Part shown: in pieces, positions 49,880 to 60,046 of the stretch | Layout of the letters: every line of letters starts with the position of its first letter | Position numbering within the stretch: position 1 is the stretch's first letter | NCBI GenBank assembly: GCA_013397075.1 | Contig: VWZS01004480.1 | Span: forward strand, 27,171 to 91,170 | DNA from: Rhabdornis inornatus | Lineage: Eukaryota > Chordata > Aves > Passeriformes > Rhabdornithidae | Reading direction: 5' to 3' | Length of the DNA: 64,000 bases | Notes under the pieces: model-generated | What the model saw: only the letters and a program-made list of their open reading frames with translations | Told to the model about the DNA's origin: nothing | The model's database searches: none | Made by a program: the position numbers and the translations under genes

Positions 49880-50200
49880 AAAAGCTAGAAAGATGGAGAT
49901 TCCACAACCTCTATGGACAATCCTCCCCCACCCTTAACTATTTTACCATCAGAAAGCTCCTCTTGATGTCTCTCTGATCTAAATCTTCTTTGCTGCATTT
50001 TAAGTCTTTGGGTTCGGAGAAGCATTTGAATCTTTCTTTTCTACAGCAACTCAACTGTATGAAAGGATTACCTTCATGACTCACCACAGATTTCTCTTTT
50101 CAGAACAATCCTAACTCATTTGGTCTTTCTGCCTTAGACATGTTTTTAAGATTTTCAATCATGCTGCCATTTCTACAGGAGGATTTATGTCTCTCTTCAA
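49880..50200 (-). mobile_element. Older reptile-type CR1, 3' untranslated piece
   Basis: On the plus strand GATGGAGATTCCACAACCTC, TGCTGCATTTTAAG and CAGAACAATCCTAACTC, then ATTTTCAATCATGCTGCC, follow in order the reverse complement of a turtle/crocodilian CR1 3' region. The divergence is high. It abuts a GC-rich, avian-type CR1 segment on its right, and another part of a similar older element reappears at about 52,125. I therefore read it as one flank of an older copy interrupted or rearranged by a later CR1. Confidence 0.7.
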
Positions 50201-50239
50201 GTGCAATGTCCAAAGCCAGACACATAATTTCTGATACAG

Positions 50240-50705
50240 CCCAGGATGCCATCGGCCTTCTTGGCCACCTGGGCACCCCTGGGCTTGTGTCCAGCTGCTG
50301 TCACAGCACCCCCAGGGCCTGTCCCAGCTTTCCAGCCACTTTTCCCCCAACCTGGAGCTGCAGGGGGTTGCTGTGAGCCGAGGGCAGGACCAGCACTGCC
50401 CCTGGTTGTCCCTCACCCCACTGGGCTCATGCCATGGATCCAGCCTGTGCAGAGCCCTGTGCAGAGCCCTCCTGCCCTCCAGCACATCCACACTCCCACC
50501 CAGCCCGGTGCTGTCAGAGCTGACACCCTCCATCCCCTGAGCCAGACCTTGCATGGAGATGTTGAACAGGCCTGGCCCCAGGGCTGATCCCATGGGAACC
50601 CCACTGTGCCCAGCCCAGCTGGATGTGCCTCCATTGCCCAGCACTCCCAGCTCTGCCCTCAGCCAGTTCTGCACCCAGAGCACAGGGCCCTGGCCGTGAG
50701 GGCGG
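50240..50705 (-). pseudogene. CR1 reverse-transcriptase remnant (GC-rich segment)
   Basis: This is the palm and thumb portion of CR1 ORF2 in one long minus-strand frame (within 50,159-50,773). It contains the turn block SGVPMGSALGPGLFNI, preceded by a WVQNWL segment and followed by decayed sequence where the catalytic aspartates should be (SSDSTGLGGSVD). At its start, ELQNSRPVS jumps within about 15 residues to WVQNWL, so roughly a hundred residues of fingers and palm have been lost. The composition is clearly more GC-rich than either flank. It also holds a 12-bp tandem duplication of CTGTGCAGAGCC near 50,446-50,470. It cannot encode an active enzyme. Confidence 0.85.
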
Positions 50706-51019
50706 CTGACAGGCCTGGAGTTCTGTAGTTCCCCATCTCCTTCTTTTAATCCTTGTAGAAATGTGACACTCATATGCCAACTTCCAGTCCTGTGTAGCCA
50801 GCACTGTTAGTAAATGACTGGGGGTGTCTCAGTGAGCTCTTCCACCAGTTCTCTCAGTGCAATTCCTTGAGAGGATCCCATCTTGCTCCATGGACTTCGG
50901 TGTGCCCAACAGGTGTAGAGGTCATTAATCACTTCTCCTTGGATTATGGGGTCTTCATTGCACTCTGTATTCCAGCTCGGGGTGGAATATAGAGTGTAAT
51001 GAAGTTACATATAGAATGA

Positions 51020-52040
51020 AGTTCTCCAGCTTGGAGAACTGATTTTACTTCTAAAGACAGACCCAAAGAAGGCATTAAGAGCCCCAGTTTTTTCCTCAGC
51101 TTTGGTCACTGTTTCCATCTGCATGCAACAAAGGATGGAGATTCTCCTTAGTCCTCCTTTTGCTGATGGTGTATTTTTAGAAACATTTTTAGAAACATTT
51201 TTATTGTCTTTTACAGCAGTAGCCTGATAAAGTTCCAGTTGGGCATTGGCCCATTTAATTTTATCTCTGTGTAATAACCTCGCAACATCCCTGTTGTCCT
51301 CTTGAGTGACCTGATCCTTCTTCCAAATGTGACTTTCTTTTTTAACCTGAGTTCTAATCCCAGCCCTCTGCTCATGCAGGTCAGTCATCCCCACTGCCTC
51401 ATCTTTTGGCATATGAGGACAGTCTGCTTTTGAGCCTTTAGAATTTCCTTCTTGGAGAATGTCCAGTGTTCCTAGACTCCTTTGTCCTTAAGCATGGTCT
51501 TTCAAAAGACTGTCTCAGCCAATCCCCCTAACCAGGCCAACGTCTTCCTTCCAGAAGCTCAAGGTGGCAGTTCTGCTGCATTCCTCCTTACTTTGAGAAT
51601 CAAAACCGCTCTCATTTAATGGTCACTTTGCCCAGCATGGCCTCCAAATTTCCACCACCCACCAGCCCTTCTCTGTTCCTGAACAGTGGGTCCAACAGTG
51701 GCCACCTTGCCTCGTTGACTCGCTCACCAGCCGTGTCAGTAATTTCTCTGCCACACACTCCAGGAACCTCCTGGACTGTTTCTCTCTGCTGTGTTGTATT
51801 TCCAGCAGTTCACATGGTCAGTGGAAGTTTCCCATGAGAACAAGGGTGAGCGACTGGGACTGCTCTGTGAATATTTCTTCTTCTCCTCCATTCTGTTTGG
51901 GCAGTCTCCAGCAGACTCCCACCACATCTGCCTTGTCAGCCTTTCCCCTGATTCCTGTGCACAAACCATCAGCCCTGATGGCTTCCAGCTCCTCCTCTTT
52001 GTTGCCCATGCTACATTCATTGGTGTAGACCACTTCCAGA
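51020..52040 (-). pseudogene. CR1 ORF2 endonuclease and linker remnant
   Basis: These are fossil segments of the endonuclease that nicks target DNA, and of the linker to the reverse transcriptase. Recognisable pieces are GNKEEELEAI, then IRGKADKADVVGVCWRLP, then SQSLTLVLMGNFH, then CWKYNTAERN, then NREGLVGG and, after a degraded stretch, WKKDQVTQEDNRDVARL and AEEKTGALNAFFGSVF. The catalytic segment usually found between EELEAI and the RIRGKANKAD block is absent. The family's S-D-H block is also not recognisable, so the nuclease is dead. A 12-base duplication (ATTTTTAGAAAC repeated) lies at 51,176-51,205 in the linker. Confidence 0.88.
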
Positions 52041-52124
52041 AGTTTCCATGGCTTTTAAGACATCAATAACCCTTGCGTGTTTGACACCACATGGATCTCC
52101 ATCCCCTGCCTTCACTGAGACAAC

Positions 52125-53120
52125 AGACTAAAGGACCTGACTGGCACAAGAAGATGCCTCTGGAGGCAGAACCTTGCAGAATCCTCTTTGAAACATTTTT
52201 AGATTTAATTGCTGATAACTATTGGTTCGGTATGATTTCAAACCACTTTGTACCCACAGTACAGTTTCATTTAGATGCTTTTAGATTATTTATGAGGACG
52301 TCTTCCTAGATAAAGTCAAAAGCCTTAATAAATTTGCTTTAGACGAGGCCTGCTATCTCTATCCACATGAAGTCTGTTTCTCTGTCAGAGACAGAAATAA
52401 GGTTGTTGTGACATGATTTGCTCTTCATGTTGACGACTTTTGCTGGATTTGCCACCTGGTTGCAGGGGACCTCTTTACTGAAGAATGAAGCAAAAAGACA
52501 TCAAACAGTACCATCTGCCAGTATCTTTCTCTACCCATTGAGTAGCCGACCAAGACTACAGTTTTTTGGGATTTTGGAGGGGTTTCTTTAGGGTGTTTTC
52601 TGTATGGAGGAAATGTGTCATTTTAGTTATTCTTCTTTCCAATTGGCATCACCCTTTTTTGTTTTATATATTTTGGTCTTGTGTGTTCACGATGTTCTTT
52701 TATGTTTGTCTTTACAACTAGACCTGCTTTTTACTTCCTGCATGACTTTTTCCCATGTTTTTCATAAAAATGTAGCAGATGTGCTGCCAGCAGATTTGTC
52801 TCTCTTGCATTTTCTCTTCCTTCTTAATTTTGGAGCAAGGATTTCTTGTGTTGTTAGTATAGCCTGGTCTCTGTTTTTTCTGTCAGCTTGTCACCCCTGG
52901 GACATCACCCACCAGCTGCATTTACTGATGATTTTCTTCTTGAATTCTTGTGGGACTTTTTATTTTTTTGGGTGTTCTCTGTACTCTTTGTCTGGAATAC
53001 AATTACAATTCTTTGTTGTCAGCAAAGGATGAACAGCATTGGTTTTAATAGTGAGACTTGATCATCATTCATTTCCAGGCATCACATCAAACTGACCAAC
53101 TCTTACCATGATCAGAATTT
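52125..53120 (-). mobile_element. Older reptile-type CR1, RT and linker portion
   Basis: Read on the plus strand this is the reverse complement of an old CR1 ORF2. TGATAACTATTGGTTCGGTA, then AAGTCAAAAGCCTTAATAAA, then AATAAGGTTGTTGTGACATG with ATTTGCTCTTCATG correspond in order to reverse-transcriptase segments of turtle/crocodilian CR1. CTCTACCCATTGAGTAG and the region on to GGGACATCACCCACCAGCTG correspond to the linker upstream. Similarity fades after about 53,100. Divergence is high and no reading frame survives; the 142-codon plus-strand frame at 52,604-53,032 is simply antisense to it. Confidence 0.72.
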
Positions 53121-54019
53121 TCCATCTTTTCCAAAACAGTGTTTTACTGGAGAAATGAAGGCCAAATGCTGAAAGTATGGTACCTCCTCACCTTTAAAAA
53201 TCTATATTTGTGAAAAGTTTACACAGATATTTGCTGGTCATTTCACAAGGAAAAAGTAGCAGAACCAGCAGTAGAACCAAATCCCTGTGGCCTACTGCAG
53301 TGTCAAAACCATGGATTCATCCATCATTGCTCTCTGAATTACATCTTTGTCACCTAAGAGAATGTAGGCTTCCCTGCATTTGAAGGAAATTGCCGATTCC
53401 CTGAACAATCACCCAAAAGCAGGCAGTCCACAGACTGATAGGGAAGTCTGATGATCTGATATGTAAAGAGTCTCCTTTGGAACTTGATGCAGCAAAATCC
53501 ATCAAAGGTAATTCAGAAGTTGCTTTAAAATTTTCAGGTACAGTGTGGATTCTGGGATGAGATTAATTTCTGAATCCATTTTAAAACCTTCACAAAGAAC
53601 ATAAATGGTAGTTTGTTAAATCTGTACTGTATGTTTAATACATGCATTCTGTTGTTTGAGTAGAGAAAAGCCATGTGCTTTGTTATGAGGGGTTGTATAG
53701 ATCCATGTCTCTGTTTTTGCTTTCTTATCTTTATTAAAATCAAACCAGATGGCATTAATCCTTCAAACAAATTATGATTTATTTCTTCATGTTGAAAGTA
53801 TGAGGATTCCTTGGTTTCACTTATCCTGATGAATTCAATAATTTTAATTAAAAAAGGAATGATTTAAACATAAGACATAATTAAATAGATGCCTGCCATA
53901 GTTACCACATTGGTATGCTCTCTGTCACTGGTTTGAGCACACATTTCCTCCACTGAAGTCAGTGCTGCCCATACAATCTGATTTCTATACCTCTTCCTAC
54001 ATTCTGTGAGTGTCTGCAG
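53121..54019. other. Unique sequence, no gene seen
   Basis: No supportable gene. The similarity to the older CR1 may extend slightly into the start of this stretch, but I cannot place the boundary. Confidence 0.5.
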
Positions 54020-54115
54020 GATCTGGGCCTATGTCCCCTTCTGACCTCATGCTGATGTAATTCTGCTGATTTTCAGTGGAATTACATTGGTGTTAAATCG
54101 CCAGCTTTATTTGGG
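54020..54115 (+). repeat. Ancient amniote repeat fragment
   Basis: The order GATCTGGGCC, TGATGTAATTCTGCTGATTT, TCAGTGGAATTACATTGGTG and TTAAATC matches an interspersed motif I recall from reptile genomes (GGTGTAACTCTGCTGATTTC, AGTGGAGTTACACTGGTGTA, AATC). A related, more diverged copy lies near 26,451-26,512 in the same orientation. Family name unknown to me. Confidence 0.5.
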
Positions 54116-55974
54116 TTGTTCGCTGGGATCCATGTAGAATGGGTCATTAAAAAGGTCATGCATTCTTCTTGTATGAAAACAGTGAGTGCTTTTGGGAAAA
54201 GAAAAAGAAAATTTCTTTTTTCTTCCACATTTTATCGGTCTAACACCCACTTCTTAGGTATTACAACAATATAAATAAATGTTACTACTCTTGAAAACAG
54301 CAGCTAGACAAACTAAATTTCTTCTGTGAGTTTTTGAAACCCTGCGTTTTGCTACACGTCGCTTAGAGGGTAGGGGGATTGGATTGGAGGTATTTGTAGA
54401 AGAGAGAGGATTCCAAAATACTCATCACCAACCTGCATTTCCATTCCGTGGAGCAAAAATTAAATTCTCATGAGCTTCAGTGGGACCCAGTGGACTGTGA
54501 TTCCTCTTCTAATCACTGTGGCTGAAGGAACATTTGTCTGTGGTGCAGGGGATGATATTCATGAGCTTGTACACTTGCATGAGAAAAACTTGGACCATTG
54601 CACCCACCTTAGTGTTGTTACCACCATTTCTGGGGCTGTAATGGTGTTTTGAAGTTGTAGCTTGGCACTGATTTTTCTTTGAGGGAACCATACCATGCTA
54701 AACATGTTGCACATCAGTGGAACTGTATTTTTGCAGGAGGTTTTGCTGGTGTGTTTGTACCTGGTGCCAGAAGATACAGGACCTTTGCTCTGTCTCAGCC
54801 ACCTGGGCCTGAAAGCATATGACAAAACCTGGAAACCACAATTTTTTGTATTCCTGCTAAGAATTAATGCTGTATCTCCAGTATTATTTTAAAACTGTGC
54901 CTGCTTATTAGTTCTTCCAAGTTTGGGAATGGGCAGAGCAGGCTGATGTGATTTCTAATGTCTCATTACAGAAGCATGTCAAGTAACAGAAACCTTCTTT
55001 CCCCTACTTGTGTTGCTGCTGTTGTCAATTCAACTGCTCTTATGACACAAATTGAGTTTTTGCTTCCTTTTTCCTAGTTTTGGGCCAAACTTGAGAGAAT
55101 TCACTGATTCGGTGTAAAAAAGAAGCCCAAAACAAAACAGAAAACAAACAATAAACTTAGGCTAAAAAGAAGAATGCCCCCCAAGCAATGAATAATTTCT
55201 GTGTCACGTCAGTGCCAAGGATTGAAATGTATCTACAAGACAATGTCAGTGGAACCTGGGGACTCAAGGAATTGCATTAGGGACATACAAAAACAGTTGA
55301 GCTGTGTGCACTGAAGTGACCAGAATGAGGAAAAATGGTGTCAGTGTAGCTAAAAGATAATTTACTGAGTCAATTTTGATTGGTTGTAGGTGGATGCAGT
55401 TAGCTGAGATATACACTGAAGATGTCAGCAGAGCACCTACAGGGTCTTTCCTATTTGTGCTCACAGATTTTTATTTGTTTATTTGATTACTTTTCTGCTG
55501 ATCTTCAGTGATGAGAGATGACCAGCAAGAAATTAACAGAAGATTTACCCTTTCATCACGAAACAAACCCAAATGAGGAGAGCTAAAGCTGGCCAGATTT
55601 TGAATCAATCACTTTATGGTCTGCCTCTCAGAATGACTCCTCTCAGGAACAGAGCAGGCATGGATTGATGCCCCCAGGAAGGACATTTTCCTGACCTAAC
55701 TCTCAGACCTGTGGAGCACCTCCAGCTGCCTGGCATTTAAAAGATGAGGCAGACTCTGACTCTCAGAGGAGAATCTCCGGCTGAGCTGAGGCTCATCTGA
55801 AGCTCTTTGCCCTTGACAGTGGCTTGACTGGATCAAGGAAAGGCTCAAGGGAGCAGTGGGAACAGCCTGGCAGGTCTGTTGGTGTCTGTTGCAGGTTTCA
55901 CAGAGAACATCTGCCTTGTGGTTTTGCTGGTCAGTGAATGATTGCTTCCTGTTGTACATGGGTTTGGACTCTGT
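54116..55974. other. Unique sequence, no gene seen
   Basis: No supportable gene or recognised transposon. Open frames are 60-94 codons and unconvincing. Confidence 0.5.
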
Positions 55975-56075
55975 GATCAAAGGGTGGAAGGGATCTCACA
56001 AGGTCATCCAGTGCAATCTCCTGCTCTGATATCCCTGAAACCTGATCAGAGAGTTTAAGCCCTCTATTTTTTTAA
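55975..56075 (-). mobile_element. Old CR1 3' end fragment
   Basis: GGGTGGAAGGGATCTCACAA, GGTCATCCAGTGCAATCTCC and TGCTCTGATATCCCTGAAAC follow the reverse complement of an older CR1 tail (GGAAGGGACCTC, AGGTCATC-AGTCCA, CCCCTGC). It is truncated to about 100 bases and diverged. Confidence 0.65.
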
Positions 56076-57104
56076 GTACAAGAAGACAATTTGGTGCTCT
56101 ACAGACACATTTGAAGATCATAGAGTTAGCTAGTTTAAAGGACTTTCCAGTAAATCTATTTTTTTGTCATGTTAGTTGACCAATCATGATACAGATTAGA
56201 NTATGCTGTATTATGGTAATTTATTTTTTATTGTTGTATAGTTTTTTTCATGTATATAAAAAAGGATTGTTAGAGTACTCTGTATTTGAACCATTTTTCT
56301 TCATGGTGCCTTCTGGAAAGAAATTTCACTGTTAAAGTTCTTTGCTATTCAATATCATATTAACTTAATGTGGAGCTGCCCTGCCACTCACTGCATGATT
56401 TAGAGCTTTTAGAAGATCATGTTATCACTGTGTACTGAATTAATTGTGGTCTTCTCCAGCTAAACTCCATAATGCAGGTGACTTCTTTGCATTACTTCAG
56501 CTGTTCTTCCAAAATATTTAAATTAAGAACTAATGATCATTTTTCCTTACAAATGCCTCACTCAAGGATGTGAGGCAACCATGATGAAACTTCCTTGATT
56601 AAGCCAGCAAGGAATTTCCCTGGCATATGTACATAATTCGGATTTTACTCTTGGATGGGTTTTTTGCTTCTGCTGAGCTTGAAAGTTCATTAGAGCAGGG
56701 ATTGTCTCTTTCAAGTATATTAGCACAGTGAAGCCATGCTTTATGAATTCAGAAAGACATCCTGTCTTACATGGCATGGCACAGTGTGCTGCTTGCTCAT
56801 CAGCCCATCTGATTGCCAGGTGATTGCTTTGCTGGATTGATAATCTGACTGTGAGAACATGACAAAACATGAGCTCTGGGAGGAATTTTTTGTTGTTGTA
56901 AATTTCATCTTGAGTACCTCTGAGCTTCTCAGGAAGGTTTAGGTAGCAATGGAGACATCAACCAGTTCCCACTCTGCCTCTTCTAGGATCTACCATGAAG
57001 TCCTAACAATCATCGTGTTCTCTATTTTAAACAAAAGCTGTGTCCTGTAGTTCCTTACACTTGGCTGTCCTGATTTATTGATATTAAAGAACGTGCCACA
57101 ATTA
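56076..57104. other. Unique sequence, no gene seen
   Basis: No supportable gene. A single N lies at 56,201, and AT-rich sequence surrounds 56,200-56,280. Confidence 0.5.
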
Positions 57105-57144
57105 CTTCTTCTCCTTCTTCTTTTTTCTTTTTTTCTTTTTTTTT
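57105..57144. repeat. Pyrimidine tract (CTT and T runs)
   Basis: CTT trinucleotides pass into T runs of 6-9 bases with single C interruptions. The Lys/Arg-rich minus-strand frame across it is an artefact. Confidence 0.88.
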
Positions 57145-57554
57145 GCCTTGGGTTGCACTTTCTCTCTTGATTAAACATGATGTTTTCTGCTTATTTTCAT
57201 TTTCTGACCTCTCCTAGCTTCTGATCATGTCCCTGCTGAGTCTATGCCTCTATTATCATACTGTCTGTAATGCTGTGGACACCTGCTAAGACTGAAAAAA
57301 AGCACTATTTTTCAGCTGAAACAATTCCCTAGCAGACTGTGATTCCAAGAGTTACGCCGTGGAATTTGAATTTTTCCCACTGGGTGTTTAAAGTGCTCAG
57401 CACAACTAACTTGCTGTCTAAGCTAACCTGTCAATACTGAGGCATGTCAGCTGACATTTGAGCAGCTTTCTCTCCAACTGGGTTGTTAGGTTTAAAATAA
57501 TGCTGTCTTTCTTCAGAGCTGCAGGATCCAGGCAGACCCAGATTTGATCATATT

Positions 57555-57690
57555 CCTTATAGAGTCATAGCAATGGTTTGGTTTGAAAGGGACCACGAAG
57601 ATCACCTTGGTTCCAACCCCCCTTACCATGGGCAGGGCCACCTTCCACCAGACCAGGTGTTAACCACATTTCAAGAATTTGAATGGACAA
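57555..57690 (-). mobile_element. CR1 LINE 3' end fragment (minus strand)
   Basis: AGAGTCATAGCAATGGTTTG, AAAGGGACCACGAAGATCAC, TTGGTTCCAACCCCCC and CATGGGCAGGGCCACCTTCC are the reverse complement of an avian CR1 tail. CCACCAGACCAGGTGTTAAC is the last clear block before similarity fades. Only the last 100-130 bases of the element are present, as is typical of heavily 5'-truncated copies. Confidence 0.93.
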
Positions 57691-58366
57691 TTCTTGGAAA
57701 TTGGACATTATCTTATTTAGTTATGGTTAAAATACCAATTTAAGTTAGGCAGAATTGTTAGAAGGCTTCTCAGGATTCTGCCCAGCCCTATTTTCTCTTC
57801 TAACCGTGGGAAGGGTTAGCCTCCTTTCATATTATTTGATTTTTTTTTCTTCAATGCCTGTTTATCAAAGGACTTGCATCTGTGTGTACTTAAAATATGT
57901 TTCCCCCCTTTCATTTAAGCTCATTTGATCTTTGAATGTGATAGTCACATTCTTACAGTCAGCTGTCCCAAAATCAGTTCTCTTTCAAAAATTACTCCTG
58001 TGGGTAAAGTACTCAGCCCAGTTTTCATGTTCAGGCTTTTTTTCCCCCTGATTGATTAATTATTAGTAATTTTCTATTCCAAACACTTCACTGCTACAAA
58101 TCATTTAGCTGAACTACACAGGGTAAAATATTCTAAGGATTTGTGCACAGCACTTTGATATGGAAGGTACAGCTGTAACTGCAAGATTTGCTCAAGCAAA
58201 AGAATTGTGACATGAAATTTCAGTATTTCTTTCACCAGGTTACCTAAATCAGATGAGAAGTACCTCTACAAATGTGCCTGCAACTCAATTGCAAGTTCAT
58301 CTTCAGTATGGAAAAAGATGACCTATTTATTCAGGCTTTATACCCCAAATTGGCTATATCATGAGT
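57691..58366. other. Unique sequence, no gene seen
   Basis: Nothing recognisable apart from short homopolymer runs. Confidence 0.5.
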
Positions 58367-58423
58367 AAAAAAAACAAAAAAACCCACCAAAACAAACAAA
58401 CAAAAGCAAACAAACAAAAACCC
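58367..58423. repeat. A/C low-complexity tract, (AAAC)n
   Basis: A runs and CAAA tetramers with CCC interruptions, similar to the tract at 21.4 kb and complementary in kind to the G/T blocks near 10.0 and 33.3 kb. Confidence 0.9.
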
Positions 58424-60027
58424 AACTGTATTAGTTTACATTTAAGACTAGAGACTGAAATACTAGATTTTCTAGGCTCTACATATTGTGTCCAGTGTTC
58501 CAGCCCCTGAAGGAGTGTTGAATGCAGTGAAATTAGACCTTCTAAAGCAGAACAGAAGACTTCCACAATTTAATTTCCTATGAAGTACTGTGATACATTA
58601 TTGGTGTTGGTGCTGTATAATGATTTCATTATATTTTGATTTGAAGAGACAGACTTATTTCCAGGAAACTTGAAGTATCTAGAATATCACATGCAGCTGC
58701 AAGGCTAGCTCTCCTTTCCTTCACCCCTAAATCAATCCTATTTTCTTCTGGATTGTCAGTTTCAGTGCAGTTTTGTTCAGTATATTTTTGTTTATAATTT
58801 CTTTGCTTTCATTATCCTAATACCTTTGGGGAAATAATTTTGTAGTGGAAAATGAGACATAGGGGTTGGACTAAGTAGAGAAAAATCATCAATGAAATGG
58901 CAAAATATGGGACAAAACCATAACTATAAAGCATTGTAGCATATTTGTCTGAAAGCTGGGCAACACTGGACTCAAAAGCAGTGCTTCTTTGCAATGTGAC
59001 TTTATTCCTACTTTGTATTTTCCTTGAAAAATAGAGAGAATGAGAGCCATAGAAAAAACAATTAGCTGCAGACCTGTAAGTAGTAAGTAATTAGGTTAAA
59101 TTTTACTCTTGATATGTACTACCAACTCTCACAGAGGAATTAAGCCATGAAACCGAACTGCAGGTCTGTAGTGAGCTCCTTTCTGAAGATAGTCTTTCTT
59201 TTTTTTTTTTTTAAATATTGTTATCACTGAAAATTTCCATATGTCTTATCTACACAGAATTCTTGAAAGGACATTTATAGACATCCTCTGGGATAGGGGA
59301 CGTGTCAGATTGACATTAAATACCCTGTTGCAACAGCTCGGTGGTTAAAATATATTGAAGCAGGTGGCAGAGCTCTTGCTACACCAAACAGAAAACATGG
59401 TGTTTTTCTTTCTGCTTTGAAAGGAGCAGAGAAGATCCTGTTCTCCCCACTGATGCTCTTGCTCATGCTGACACCCTGTCCAATTCCTCCACCCCTCAGA
59501 AGCCTGAATTGCATCATCTCTTATTGGATATTATCATCACTAATCTGAGATCATAATTGAGCAATGTGCTTTCAGGGCTGACACAAAACATTTGGAGCCC
59601 ATATGGGAGAGCTTGTCTTGCCTCACGGTGCTCTATAAAAACCAACATGAGCTTCCTTAAGCAGAACAACTGAAGCCTGGGGATGCAGCACAACATTTCC
59701 ATCCTTCAGAGCTAGTCAATTCACCATAAAGACGCTGCCCACTTCTCATCTGTGCTGCCCTGCCCTTTGCTGAGCTCGGTGACCATCTCTGTCTGTGTTA
59801 GATGTCACTGGCCCCTGAATCTTACCCCAATTCGGTAAGAATAACAGTGGAGACAGTTGACTGGAGAAAAATGAGGGTTCTGCATACTGACCTGTACTCT
59901 AGATCTCCTTTTTTGTTTCTATAGCTAGCATTATTTGGTATTTTTGTTCACAAATAGGAGGTTCCAGTAAAATAAAGATCACTTATCACTTTGAGTTGCT
60001 TTGGTTTTTCCCTGGGATAAACATTTC
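58424..60027. other. Unique sequence, no gene seen
   Basis: No supportable gene. T14 lies at 59,199-59,212. The portion 59,520-59,800 is complex sequence noted as a possible conserved noncoding block. Confidence 0.45.
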
Positions 60028-60046
60028 TTTTTTTTTTTTTTTTTTT
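60028..60046. repeat. Poly(T) tract (T19)
   Basis: Uninterrupted T run. No minus-strand retrocopy is recognisable to its left. Confidence 0.92.

Larger units (their letters stand above)
50201..52075 (-). mobile_element. Avian-type CR1 LINE, internally deleted, with endonuclease and RT fossils
   Basis: A minus-strand CR1 with most of ORF2 traceable from right to left. The start region (52,035-51,980) reads SMGNKEEELEAI. The endonuclease (51,980-51,620) reads IRGKADKADVVGVCWRLP, LVLMGNFH, CWKYNTAERN and NREGLVGG. The linker (51,400-51,020) reads WKKDQVTQEDNRDVARL and NAFFGSVF. The reverse transcriptase (about 50,990-50,240) includes SGVPMGSALGPGLFNI. Compared with the family layout as I remember it, a long stretch of endonuclease is missing directly after EEELEAI, and another of reverse transcriptase is missing near 50,705. 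No normal CR1 3' terminus is seen at the left edge. Confidence 0.9.

Noticed and set aside
50159..50773. A 204-codon minus-strand frame, the longest in the window, as a possible host gene
   Set aside because: It contains the SGVPMGSALGPGLFNI block and neighbouring CR1 reverse-transcriptase signatures with an internal deletion, so it is a LINE fossil.
52604..53032. A 142-codon plus-strand hydrophobic frame resembling a membrane protein
   Set aside because: It is antisense to an old CR1 ORF2 segment and T-rich on this strand, which gives Phe/Leu codons by composition.
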